DNA of 28,907 bases from the NCBI GenBank assembly GCA_027943245.1, contig JANDJZ010000107.1, forward strand, positions 1 through 28,907. The letters run 5' to 3'. Below are positions 13,597-24,430 of the stretch, piece after piece. Position 1 is the first letter of the stretch, and each line of letters begins with the position of its first letter. The stretch comes from Acanthamoeba sp. SK_2022b. Its lineage: Eukaryota > Discosea > Longamoebia > Acanthamoebidae. The translations under genes and the position numbers were made by a program. The notes beneath the pieces were generated by a model that worked only from the letters and a program-made list of their open reading frames with translations, was not told where the DNA came from and searched no databases.

Positions 13597-14794
13597 ATGG
13601 AAAAAGAAGAGCAAAAGTGCGTTGGGCTGGAGAGAAGGGTTTTCGAGGAGGTCAAGGTCTGCGTTTACATCATTACCCTCCGCAATGGTGAAAACCGCTT
13701 CAATCCAGAATTCCTCCGCGATTTCATCGCATGCCTCGATCAAATCGAACAAGAGGTCGCACAGATGAAAGCAAAGGAAGCGCCGGGGGAAGAGGGGGCG
13801 TGCTGGGGCGCTGCCGTGATCACCACAGGAGGGGGCGGACAACCCAAGGACAAGTTCTACTCGAACGGCATAGATTTGAGGTGGGTTGAGGAACGACGCC
13901 GGGCAGGCGACAACGCGGCCCTGCGCACCCTCGGTAGCCTCTTTGGCACCGCCATCGCTCGCGTTCTCTCCTTCCCGCTGCCCACCTTCGCTGGTAGGGA
14001 TCCTCGACCCACCTCTTCTTGCGACGTCGTTGACGTAACTGACCACCCTGCTGTCCTTGCTGTGGTCCAGCGCTGAATGGCCATTGCTTTGCCGGCGCTT
14101 TCATGTTGGCCTTTGCCCACGACTACCGGTACCGCTACTCGAGCTGCTGAGCTGTATTTTGTGATGTGTAGGGCAAGAGCACGCCTTCGTTGTCGATGCC
14201 TGTTACAGGTCTGACGTTTGTTTGCACTCTCGCAGGCTCATGCGAGACGACCGCGGGTGGCTGTGTCTGCCCGCTCTCGACCTGGGCATCAGCCTCGCGG
14301 CGCCCTTCTACTCGATGCTCCAGCTCAAGCTCCCCTCGCCTCTTGTGCTGCGCCAGGTGGCCGTCGAGTGCAAGCGCTACACCGGCCGAGAGGCAAGCAG
14401 CGCTGGTCTGGTAAGGCAGCCGACGACCTGTTCTCTGGCACATACTCGATCGAGTAGAACACTTATATCTCTCGGCAGGTGGATTGGAGCGGTCCCGTCG
14501 AGCACCTTATGCCCACCGCCGTGGAGTGGGCAGCGGAGAGGGCCAGCAAGGGCGCAGGTGCGTCGGTGCCCACATCAGCCGCTGGTGGGGAGAGGCTTGC
14601 AACAACTGACCAGACCCAATGCGGCGATGCGTGGGCTGGCGGCAGGCAAGCACGGCCGTGCGTTCAGCGACCTCAAGCAGGCGCTCTACGGGCCGGTAGT
14701 GCGATCGATGCTCGAGGGCGCCTCCATAGACTACCCGCAGCACATCAAGGCCAGCGCGGCCAGGGACACCACCGTCTCCGCCGCCAAGCTCTGA
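13597..14794 (+). CDS. Crotonase-fold protein (enoyl-CoA hydratase/isomerase family), peroxisomal tail
   Basis: Five exons (13597-13993, 14071-14128, 14236-14410, 14479-14557, 14595-14794) join in frame to 302 aa. Crotonase landmarks: VYIITLRNGENRFNPEFL near the start, DKFYSNGIDLRWV (oxyanion-hole loop), ALNGHCFAGAFMLAFAHDYR (second oxyanion loop) and LDLGISLAAPFYSML. The protein ends SAAKL, and AKL is a type-1 peroxisomal targeting signal variant, so fatty-acid beta-oxidation in the peroxisome is likely. The positions that carry catalytic Glu in hydratase and delta-isomerase are not acidic here: AFMLA replaces the first, and Ala165 in LCLPALDLGI replaces the Glu of the NE-x-x-LGI isomerase motif. 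The last intron as drawn is only 37 nt, so the exon 4/5 junction is the least certain part. It converges with the phosphatase gene. Confidence 0.85.
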
Positions 14795-14979
14795 CCTCCG
14801 ACTGGCAGAGTCGTGTCACGGTGTTTTGTAGGGTTGAGTCGATTGGATTTTCGTTACAAAGTGGATGGTCGTCATCGAACGCGCGCTGTCGGGCGCATTC
14901 GCGGAGAGGCGCTCTCTCGTCCTCTCACCATGCCATCGTCGGCAGCCGCAAGCCGACACGCGTCTAGGCCTCGGCCTCC

Positions 14980-17874
14980 TCAGAACAGAACGCAGCTCTT
15001 CTGTCTCGGTATGGCGCCCAACGACGCCTTCCTTCCAGCTCGCCCCTGCAAACAGGTCACGGCCAAGAAGGCCAGGCCCGCGTGAGACACCAAGCGCGCA
15101 ACGAGCAGCAGGGACCACAAGGCGGCGAGCCCGCCGTACCTCGTGCTTGGAGGGCGAGCCGGGGTCGCCCTTGCGCGGCGTGTACTGGAGGGCGCGGCCC
15201 AGATTGCTGAGCACCGTCTGGTAACAAAACACGTACTGCTCCGGCTGCGAGATCATGCACGTCCTCTGATTGCGCATGTGCTGCACCAGGTGCACGAAGT
15301 CGATGGTCGGCGGCGCCCTCGCCGTCCAGCGCGCGATGCTCTCCGCGTCTCCCTGGAATGATGAGAGCGAGTGGGTGAGGTGAGGTGAGGGTCGTTCGGT
15401 AGACGTCGGGAGGGTGTGGCCAAGACGCACCTCGGCGATCTCCTTGAAGAGGAGGTTGAGCACGGTGTGGATGAGGATGAAGGTGCCTGTCCGCCCGATG
15501 CCCGCGCTGTGTGTACATGTCGACCAAAAAATTAATTAAAACTCATTTAAAAATGAATTTAAAATTATCAATAAAGAGAGTGGGAGAGGCCAACCTGCAG
15601 TGGGCCACCAGCGTGGGCTCCTTGAGGGGATCGGTGGCGACGATCCGTCGGGTCTGGGCGTTGATCAGCTTGATGATCTCCTCCAGCGGCTCCGACGTGT
15701 CGGGCACCCCGTGGTCCGGCCACGCGAGGTAGTGGTACTGCGTTATCTCCCGCGTCTCGTCTCCCTGTGTATGACGTACAGGTTGGGAGGGGGAGGCAGT
15801 GAGTGGGACCATCACACAGCACACTTTAAACGAAACGCGGGGCCTGAGTTACCTTTTCGACCACGAATCGCCTGATGAGGAACGAATGCTTCTTGCTCTC
15901 GATCTCCTCGGCGTTGGTCACGGTGAAGCATCCGTGGGTCTGCTTTTCGTTTTCCTCGGGCCAGTACTGGTGGCACTTGGCCTGCGGACACGAAAGGCGA
16001 AAAGAGAAAACGAAAACGACAACAAAGCGAAAAGCGAAACGTTAAAAAGAGAATGGGCTTGTGAGGGAGCGAAAGAGCGAAGAGAGAGGGGGGAGGACGC
16101 TTACCCGGCCCTCCTCCACGTTTCGCGTCAGCATGACGATGCCGAACGTCTCCGTCTCCCACAGCATCCGGTAAAAGTCCTCGACCGTCGAGGGAATGGG
16201 CGCCGAGGCGGCGATGTAGGTGATCCGATCCTGGAAGCCCGGCAGCGCGTCGTCAAACTACGGAGAGCGGCGCGGCGTCAGTCAATCGGTCAAGTCAAAT
16301 CGAGTCAAGTCGAGTGGTGAGGAGGAGGAGGAGGAGGAAGAGGAGATAACCTTGACGTAGCTCGCGTTGACGTAGTCCGACTGGTCCTCGGCGACGACCA
16401 GCTTGACTCGGTTCTGGTTGTCTGCGTTTGGTGGCGGCTACGGTAAGCGACGCGCGAGCTCGCCACTCCTCTCTCTCTCTCTCTCTCTCGCTCTGGAGTA
16501 AGAAGGGAAGGTACAGGGCAGAATGTTGCCGTAGCGGTTCTTCTGAAAATTGACCGGCGCCACCGCACACGAGAAGTCGTCCGAGCGCTTGGCGTACACG
16601 CGCGCCGCGTCCTCCTCTAGCATCTGCGCACACAGGCGTGTTAGGGCATTGTCGACAACACAGAAAAAAAGCGTGTACACCCCGCAGCGTTGCCATTCGT
16701 TGATATTTTTAAGTGTTCGGTCAACTCGATTTCGGTTTCCGCAGATAAGCGGCACACACGCGACGAACAAAGACGGATCTGAGGGAATTAAAGCGATAAT
16801 AAAATAAAATAAATAATAAATAATAAATAAATATTGTGGACTAATAATGATACGCAACAGGTAAAGGGGCGGGCCGACGCACCGCAAACTCGCGCCACGG
16901 TGCGCGAGTCGTGATGTGCCGCTTCATGTTGTCGTACAACTCAGCCCAGTCTCGCCCGGCCATCACTGCCACGCGCGTGTCGCGCGGTTAGCATAGAGAA
17001 CGAGAGAACAGGGTGGTCACACGAGAGGAGGGGGGAGGGCCGTACGTTTGTCGTTCTTGAACTGCCAGCCGTAGCGCGAGGAGCAGCTGCCGCTCTCGTC
17101 GTCGGTGTCATCGACAAAGGCCTCGCTCTCCTCTTCCTCCTCCGTGGTAGCCACCGCAGCCGCTACGCGAGTAGAGGAGTCCCATCGAAACTCTTCGTCG
17201 TCTCTGCTACGCGGCGTAGCGGCGTTGTCGTTGTGGCCTACGATACCGCTGCCGCTGTTGTCGGTGCCGTTGCTCGAGGTCAAGCCCTTCTTCTTGGTCT
17301 TGCCATTGTGCTTGGACTTGGCCTTCTTCTTGTCCTTGTTCTTCTTTATCTTCTTCGGGGAGAGCGAGGGCGATGGCGACCGCGAGGTAGTAGTGGTAGT
17401 GGTCGTGGTCGTGGCGACCAAGTCCGAGCCCACGCTGCGGCGATCGATGGGGGTCTCCTCCCTCACGAATTCGAGAATCTCCTCGTCCGCATCGCTCCAG
17501 GCGCCGTGGGAGGCCCCCAGTCTGCTGGCAGAAGACGTAGGCGAAGGTTCGGAGCGGCTGAGCAGCAGGCTTCGTCTCTGAGGAGGCGCGGGATGCTCGG
17601 CGTAGGCCGTCCCGATCTCTTCCGTCGACGTGCACGCCTCCAGCCTGGCCGGTTTAGGAGTGCCCTTGTCCTTCTTGCCCTTCTTGTTCTTTGCGGCCTT
17701 CTTCTTTTTCTTCTTCATTTTCTTCTTGAGCCGTTCCTGCTCTTGCTGATGTTGCAGGATGTTGCTCATCGATAGCGAGGTTTTCAGCGCTGCGATTTTC
17801 GCCTCCTCCATGCCTGTCTCCTCCACCGCCGCATCGAACGATTTAATCTTCGATGTCTGCGCCGCCATCATCAT
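14980..17874 (-). CDS. Protein tyrosine phosphatase with lysine-rich low-complexity N-terminal half
   Basis: Ten exons (17874-17046, 16965-16883, 16623-16515, 16421-16351, 16257-16105, 15981-15853, 15764-15595, 15506-15431, 15352-15140, 15045-14980) join in frame to 632 aa. The classical PTP domain fills residues about 280-600: KNRYGNILP, YNQNRVKLV, SDYVNASYVK, the WPD loop YLAWPDHGVPD (473-475) and the signature HCSAGIGRTG, split by an intron, with nucleophile Cys514 and Arg520. It removes phosphate from phosphotyrosine. Residues 1-276 are disordered in look: a Lys run of KKKMKKKKKKAAKNKKGKK type near 50-70, a Thr9 run, a second basic patch and an acidic EEEEESE segment. The basic runs suggest nuclear, nucleolar or membrane-surface binding. 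No membrane span is seen. If the last intron is retained, the frame runs to 14816 with an arginine-rich tail. Confidence 0.9.
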
Positions 17875-18530
17875 CGCTTCCTTTTACGTCCGCTACTTCT
17901 TGGCTGCTGAGGTGATTTCCAAATGATGAATCATGAAATGAAGAGCGGCTTGCAGACTCTTCTTTATAGCCGCAAAGCTGGTTGAAGCTGCAGCTAGGCC
18001 GTGTGCAGGTGGTCTTCTCCTCTAATTAACACCCGAATAAAAACTTGAATATCGATTTGAAAAAGGGCCGGTGCCGTGCCGGTGGGTTCGAGGGGCGTGG
18101 GTGAGGTGGTGTGGTGCGTTAGATCCAAAGATCGAGTATGGAACTGCTGCGCGCGAGGCCGTAGCGTGGGTAGGCTTGTTTGAACAGGGGGAGACCCTTC
18201 TTGTGCGTGGGGACAAAACATTCGAAATTGAAGCCAAATCAAGCGAATTGGCTCACGGCCTGCCCGGCACGCGTGGAATGCGTGCGTGTTACGGGGCATT
18301 CCTGAGTGGGAGAAATTCAAACGACCAATGGCGCGTCACCAGCCCGAGGTTTAAAAATCGTACAACGCGAGGCTGCTTGGGGCACTTCCTTGAAGCGCCA
18401 TCGCGTTACGTATGCGGTGTCGTGTCCCTAATCAATCGGGCCGCTGCGGTGGCGCCAACAAAACAAAACGGGCGCGTGGGGAGAAGGCGCCCACAATTCC
18501 CAAACGCCACACGGCGAGGAGCGAGGCGCC
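17875..18530. promoter_or_regulatory. Upstream region of the phosphatase gene, with a TATA-like box
   Basis: No gene was recognised in these 656 bp. On the minus strand a CTATAAAG lies at 17962-17969, about 90 nt upstream of the phosphatase ATG, in a suitable place for a TATA box. The rest is GC-mixed DNA between that promoter and the 3' end of the UBE2J-type gene. The long plus-strand frame at 18071-18634 shows no family motif. Confidence 0.4.
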
Positions 18531-18646
18531 TCACTCCTCCGCTTCGGCTTCGGCTTCTGCTTCGGCTTCGGCCTGCTTGGTGGGATCCTGTGGCTGCTGT
18601 CGCTTCTTGGCTTTCCGCTTCTGGTTCTTGGTGAGCTTCTTGGGCC
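18531..18646 (-). other. Possible alternative 3' exon of the E2 gene: Lys-rich then (Ala-Glu)n
   Basis: On the minus strand an acceptor-like CTCCTATAG is followed by a segment that in one frame reads GPKKLTKNQKRKAKKRQQ and ends in an EAEAEAEAEE run and a stop. It lies about 120 nt beyond the E2 stop at 18766. In that frame it needs a phase-1 donor, and none was found in the last E2 exon; the other two frames are also open. It may be an alternative E2 end, the last exon of a separate small gene, or chance. Confidence 0.3.
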
Positions 18647-18765
18647 CTATAGGAGAGCAGACCGTTTTTGTTGTTCGTGTGTGGTGCGTGATGGCACGTG
18701 TGAGTGTGAGACAAGGGAAGCGGGACTGGCAAACTCTCTATACTCTTGTCGTTGTTGTTTGTTAT

Positions 18766-19979
18766 TCATTGTATGTACACATAGACGAGAACGGCGAAAG
18801 CAACGAGCAAAGCGCCAACGAGCAGGTCAAGAAGCGGAAGCCCACCTTGTTGCTGCTGCTGCTGCGGCGGCGCGTCTGTTGGCGCTGTGCTCGTGGACGT
18901 GGTCTCCGTGGCGCTGTTCACCGGAGGCTCCGACGCCGCGGCTTGCTGTCTGGCGTCGTATTCTTTCGTTGTTGTTTTTGCACCAACACAACACAACACA
19001 ACACAACACAACACAACACAACACAACACAACACAACACAACACAACAACGTCAGCAACACGAAAGGAGGCGATGACGAGCGATGACCACACCTTTGATG
19101 AGGTCGGGGAAGATCTTGCAGAACATGGGGTCCCTCTTGTTGGCCTCCATAGACTCTCGCGCGTACTGGCGCTTCTGAATGTCCGTCGTCTCGATGCTCC
19201 CCGTCGTGATCTTGTCCTCCAACTGCAGGTGCGCGCATCAATGACGATGATGGGTGGTGAGGCAGCTATTAACAATCGCGCACGCACACACGAAGCGATG
19301 GGCAGGCGGACCATGAAGGACAGCAAGCCGGTGAGGATGCTGCCCACGCTCCACAGAGGGTTCCAAGTCTCAGGGTGGACTGGGGGAGAGAGAGAGAGAG
19401 AGTGTGTGTGTGTGTGTGTCGAATTAGCACGCAAGAACGAGAACGAGACGTCATCAGAGGGAGAGGGAGGGAGAGCGGCATACAGTCGGACATGGACAGG
19501 CACAGGCGCGTGTTGGGCTTGAATCGGCCGTTGGGCGTGAGCATCATGATGGAGGGCGGCTTCATGGGATACTCCGGAGGGAACTTGAGCTTGCCGTGAT
19601 AGATGCCCCCTGGCGACGCGAGGGGGTGAGCACGCGCTCGTCCATCGCCAGCAGCACAGCCCAACCCGCGGGCAAAAGGCGCCCACAACAAAGGGCACAC
19701 GTGGCACGAGAGAGGGAAGGAGGGGGTACCTCGGTAGGGCGTGTCCTCGGGTCCGGTGATGACGTAGTGCCACTCCAAGATGTTGGTCGGATTCGGGAAC
19801 GCTTTCACGTGAGGCACGGGCTCCTTCAGCAGCTGCTGCAGCTCCTTTTGCAATCTCTGAGGATGTTGTGCACAGGATGATGATGCAACGCATTAAAATG
19901 CTATTGTTGAATCCACTCAAGACAATTAGGATTAATTGATGCCAAGGGCCCGCACCACTACGTATTGTTTCTTCGACAT
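18766..19979 (-). CDS. UBC6 / UBE2J-type tail-anchored ubiquitin-conjugating enzyme E2
   Basis: Six exons (19979-19956, 19856-19730, 19609-19484, 19379-19312, 19222-19093, 18962-18766) join in frame to 223 aa. The UBC fold starts [17 protein letters not shown] and continues [20 protein letters not shown] and [18 protein letters not shown]. The TPNGRF in place of the usual HPN is the mark of the UBC6/UBE2J family. The active Cys87 is in [18 protein letters not shown]. After a Gln/Ser/Thr linker (residues about 160-195, with a Q6 run) the protein ends in one hydrophobic segment, [20 protein letters not shown], a C-terminal tail anchor. Relatives sit in the ER membrane facing the cytosol and ubiquitinate ER-associated degradation substrates. 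Exon 1 has only eight codons. The ATG is 361 bp from that of the divergent PNGase gene. Confidence 0.92.
18985..19044. repeat. (AACAC)12 pentanucleotide microsatellite in E2 intron 5
   Basis: Twelve perfect AACAC copies (GTGTT in the sense strand) lie just upstream of the acceptor of the last E2 exon at 18963. Cys/Val-rich frames across it are artefacts. Confidence 0.95.
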
Positions 19980-20340
19980 CCTCCGCGCGTGTTGATTTTA
20001 GTACGGAAACTATCCTCAATGTTGCCTGGCTGGTGTTGGGGCAAGCAGGAAATGCAGCACAAAAAAAAAGAAATAAGAAAAGAAATCAATCACGGCTCTT
20101 GGGCAAGCGGAAGCAGGCGAGATAGGTCAGCATTCTGGCTCAGGGCCCAACAGTTTGTGCCTATTGCCAGGGAGTGCTTGGATTGTCTCAGTCCCTGCTG
20201 AATCAATTGATCTGCTTTAAACTTGGTGCTTGCTTTCTCTGGTTAAAGGAGGACAAACTAAACAAAAACAAAAAGTTTGCCAAAAGCTTTGAGAAGGAAA
20301 ATAGCAAAATTTCTAATTTGAACCTTACAAATCAAACAAG
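19980..20340. promoter_or_regulatory. 361-bp shared divergent promoter region (E2 / PNGase)
   Basis: The region lies between the ATG of the ER-type E2 (19979, minus) and that of the PNGase (20341, plus). It carries no ORF of interest. The half next to PNGase is A-rich (AAACAAAAACAAAAAG). Both genes act in ER-associated degradation, so joint control from here is plausible; no specific binding site was identified. Confidence 0.5.
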
Positions 20341-21474
20341 ATGGAGTTGGGCCAAGGAACCGAGCTGATGCTCGTTGTTGAGTTTGGAGAGCAAACGTAC
20401 CGCTGCATAGCCTGTTTGTATGCGAAAGAAGCTCAACTGTGCTCTTTTGATGCAGGCTGGAAGTCGTGGTCGACGCTGAGGGCGACCTGGCCGAGCTGAG
20501 AGGGCTCTTGTTTTCGCTTACTTCCCTCCCGCCCGACCGTCAGCGCTTGTCCCCTCTCTCGCCTTGCCCCGTACGACCCTTGCACGCCTTTCATCTATTC
20601 GTCCTCTGCTGACGTATCGCACCAGGATGAGACACGTCTGGCAACTCTCTTCGTGAACGTACAAGAGCACTTTGACTCCCTCCCTGCACACGCACATGCT
20701 CACCCATCCCCATTCGACCAGGGCCAAACGCTCAAACTTGTAGAACGCGGAGACGAGGAGGACGCCCAAGTGCAGCTAAATGCCAGCAGCCCTGTCCCTC
20801 AGCAGGAGGCCCCCTTCACACAGGAAGACGTCGTCTGTAAGCTGCCGCTACTCGCCTGCTCGCTTGTAAATGTGTGACCTGTGTGTTGACCGACGCCGCC
20901 ACTCGTGTCAATGTGTGATTGGGTCGCCTCATAGGGTGGCGCACGCGATGCACGAGAGCTTTCTTTGGTGGCGAGGCGGTCGATCAGCCGCGCGCCCTCT
21001 CGCACGGTCGTCCGCTGTGCTTCGCGTGCGCCACCACGTGCCGGCTGCCGACCGACATCAGCGGGTGGATCGTGAGCGACACCGCCCCGCTGTCTGCGTG
21101 CGCCTGCGCTGCCGACCCGGCAAGGGAGTGCCTGTTTGCTCTGAGGTGACACCTCCCCCATCTCTCGTTTCAACTCTCTCTCTCTCTCTCTCTCAAGTCT
21201 GCGACTGACTCACCTCACCGCACGCATGTCCCCGGCGCTCAGTGCGGCTACGCCGGCGAAGGGGAGGCTGAGGGAAGCCATGATCGTGTCTCTGCGCGAC
21301 TCCAAGCGCGACATGGCCCAGCGCCTCGCCCAGCATGCGCAGAATCGGGCCCAGCCGGGCCAGCAGACGCCCCCCTCCCACCACGCTGAGCTCGAGCAGA
21401 TCAGACGCAAACTCCACGCCATCGCGTCGCAGATGGCGCAGTATGAAGATCCGCTGTTACAAGTGCGGCCTTCT

Positions 21475-21550
<76 letters not shown>

Positions 21551-22334
21551 TCACCGTAGGCTTAAACTTGCGGTCTTTAGGCGCAATGCCTGTCGATGAT
21601 TCCCTGCATCGAACTCGAGCGACGGGCCCGCGAGCGAGAGCCAGAGGAGGTGCGGCCCGCCCCCACCCTGCCCTGCCCTGCCCTGCCCTTGCTTACCCAC
21701 TACTCGTCGGGGGGGGGGGTTCATGGGTCCTCCCAAAGGACGAGCTGGCCAGGAGGGAGGCCCTCTTCATCGAGCTGCTGCGATGGTTCAAGAGCGACTT
21801 CTTCTCGTGGGTCGATAAGCCCGCCTGCCGGTTTTGTGGCGTGCGACACCGACTGCCCTCGCCTACAATCGTGCCCGCTTGCGCGTGCGTCATTTAATTG
21901 ACGACGTATGCGCACGCGCGGGCAGGCACCGACCCAAGCCGCGGGCGTCAGCCAGAGCACGCCCGACGAGGCACGGTGGCTGGCGAATCGCACCGAGGTG
22001 TTCTCCTGCAGTCTGTGCGGGACCGTGACCCGCTATCCCCGCTACAACCACGGTGCCCCCACCCCCCCAAAGGCCAGCGCGATGCCACCATCCGTGCTGA
22101 CGTCCTCGCATTGGTTTTCTGGGGGGGGGGGCTGACATCGAAACAAAGCCGAGAAGCTGCTGGAGACTCGTCGAGGGCGCTGCGGCGAATGGGCCCAGTG
22201 CTTCGCCCTGTGCTGCCGGGCAATGGGCTACCCCACGCGCATGGTCGTCGACTGGACCGACCACGTCTGGGTCGAAGTGCGAGACTGGCCCCCTTCCACC
22301 GACTCGGTCGATGGACATTGAGGCTAAGCGTGTG

Positions 22335-22402
<68 letters not shown>

Positions 22403-24278
22403 CAGGTGTACTCGACCAACCAGAAGCGGTGGGTCCACGCCGATCCATGCGAGTCGGCCTATGACAAGTAAACCTCCCGCGTTAACGTGATTGGCTGCCT
22501 GTCACGCAGCGTTCTCATTGGGAGGGGCGGGCACGCATGCGTGGCACAGGCCTCTGCTGTACGAAGCTGGCTGGGGCAAGGAGCTGAGCTACGTGGTGGC
22601 CATCGCCAAGGACGAGGCCGTCGACGTCATCCGCCGCTACACGCGCCGATGGGACCAGGTCCTCTCGCGCCGGCGATTGGTACGCCAACCCACACACGTG
22701 CCGTGCATTCTCCGGCATTCCAGAGTCGATTCGCGCGCCTCACCCAACCGACCCAGGTGCCCGAAGACGCGTTCGCCCAAGTCGTCGACGCGCTGGACAG
22801 GCAATCCAGACAGCGCGCGCAGTTGAACCCTACCGAGACAGAGGTACACATCGACCCGCGACCAAGCACTCTATCCTGTTCACGACGCGTCGTTCCCTGC
22901 GCGCGTATGGATATGGTCATAACGCGTGTGCGGTGTGCGTGATGTGCAGGCCTGGACAGCCAGGAGAGCTGCCGAGACGCAGGAGCTCGAGAGCTGCCAG
23001 CAGGGCGAGCGCGAAGCGAGCGCCGAAGAGGCCGTCGGCCGCACGTCAGGTCAGCACCAGCATGCGCGACGCGCGAGCTCGTCGGCGTCCTGTCCACAAC
23101 AGGGCGCAAAAGCGGAGAGTGGCCGACTCACCCAAACGTGCGCGACCCGCGTAATCGCTGCACAGGTTCGCAGGAGTGGAGGGAGGCGCGACAGGAGATG
23201 GGCCGCAGCCAATGCCAATCGCCTGCCGGTAATGCCCCCAATCGGCTGCGCGAACGCCGCCGCTATCCCCAGAAAATTCATGGAGCGGCGCATGTGATTG
23301 GCACATCAGCAGTGCCGCCAGCCTCGTATGAGGAGGTGTTCAACTACGAGGCGTTTGGCGAGAGGCAGCGATTGTCGTTTGTGGGCTCGGCGCGTGGCGA
23401 CGAAGCGGAGGGCGTTGTTTTGCTCACGCCCGCGAGGAACGACCAAGTGGGCGCCCTCTGGCGATCCGGTGAACACCCGCCCCACCCATGACGATGCACG
23501 CACAACACGCGTCGATCTCATCTTCCCATGCATGGCACCCTTCTGTGCTCACAGACGCCCAGTCGATCACGACCGAATTCTTCACCAGCTTCCGCTTCCT
23601 GATCCGAAGAAACGGCGGCGCTGGCGCAGACGGCTTCGCCTTTGTTATCCAGGCACGTTGTTGACCTGCACGCACGCGCCCGCTTCTCTCATTGACGCAC
23701 GGTGGACCATTTGGAGACGCGACTGACTCGAACCCCCACGATCTCGCTCTCACACGTCACGCAGGCCGTGGGACCAGATGCCATCGGCATCGGCGGCTGC
23801 GAGCTCGGCTATGGCGGACTGCCTTGCTCGTACGTCTTCCCTCTTGAGCTAACACGCAATGTATTATTTATTTTATGGGATTTTTTATAGGCTCGCCATC
23901 GAGTTCGACACTTACGAGAGCTCGGACCGCTGTGACGACCCCAACGACAATCACGTCAGCGTGCACACACGCGGAGCGGCGCCCAACTCGGCGCACCATC
24001 GGCACTCGTTGGGCTGCGCGCGCAACATCCCGCGACTGGCCGACGGTCGCACGCACGAGGTGGCGATCCACTACCACGACGGCCAGCTCGACGTCTTCGT
24101 CGACGGCAGCTCGCCCGCGCTCAGCGTCAAGATCGGTGACCTCGCCGCGCGCCTGGGCGGCGGTCCCACGGCCTGGCTGGGCTTCACGGCGGCCACCGGC
24201 GGGCTCTGCCAGGCCCACTGCCTCCTCTCCTGGCGCCTCCACCAGCGCCAGCAGCAACGAAACGAAACCGACGATTGA
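20341..24278 (+). CDS. Peptide:N-glycanase (PNGase) fused to a C-terminal L-type lectin domain
   Basis: Seventeen exons (20341-20396, 20456-20570, 20626-20836, 20935-21145, 21243-21462, 21581-21649, 21739-21840, 21926-22052, 22149-22276, 22406-22467, 22550-22679, 22757-22843, 22950-23049, 23166-23468, 23555-23652, 23765-23829, 23891-24278) join in frame to 823 aa. Residues 1-60 look ubiquitin-like ([12 protein letters not shown], as in plant PNGases). Residues 128-197 are a Cys-rich segment. The core has zinc pairs CRFC and CSLC, catalytic Cys382 (GRCGEWAQC), His409 (WTDHVWVE) and Asp426 (WVHADPCE), then [19 protein letters not shown]. It removes N-glycans from misfolded glycoproteins exported from the ER. 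The exon with [13 protein letters not shown], still PNGase, runs on without a break into a lectin domain ([41 protein letters not shown]), residues about 590-810. The intron after 23652 is GC-AG. Confidence 0.93.
21477..21549. repeat. (GT)n microsatellite in PNGase intron 5
   Basis: About 36 GT units lie shortly after the donor at 21463 in the intron between PNGase exons 5 and 6. A C-rich (CCCTG)n run (about 21666-21690) and a G9-10 run follow in the next intron. Confidence 0.95.
22336..22401. repeat. (GT)n microsatellite in PNGase intron 9
   Basis: About 33 GT units fill the intron before the acceptor GACAG at 22401-22405, so the repeat abuts the 3' splice site of exon 10. Confidence 0.95.
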
Positions 24279-24430
24279 ACGGGATTGTAATTTGGCCCAA
24301 ATTACGAAATCGTTTTGGCAAAATCCTACAAGCGGCGTTCATCTCGGCGAGTGGTGTGGGCCAATGGCACAGTTGTTGAAGTCGACTGCAAATAAACACC
24401 AACCCGCGGGACACACAACCCGCGCCAGTG

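Noticed and set aside
14816..15140. Arg-rich C-terminal extension of the phosphatase ending at 14816
   Set aside because: A clean 94-nt GT-AG intron (15139-15046) gives a short in-frame end at 14980. The longer reading has intron-like composition, but it was not fully excluded.
18071..18634. 187-aa plus-strand open frame
   Set aside because: No motif, no signal and no exon chain. It overlaps the phosphatase upstream region and the E2 3' region.
18978..19050. Regular short array considered as CRISPR-like
   Set aside because: It is an uninterrupted AACAC pentamer with no spacers, in an intron of a eukaryotic gene.
18766..20019. A 417-aa minus-strand open frame covering the whole E2 gene
   Set aside because: It reads through five introns. 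Splicing gives a 223-aa protein whose every exon matches the UBC6/UBE2J family.
20080..20220. Possible tRNA between the E2 and PNGase genes
   Set aside because: No B-box (GGTTCGANTCC) and no cloverleaf could be drawn.
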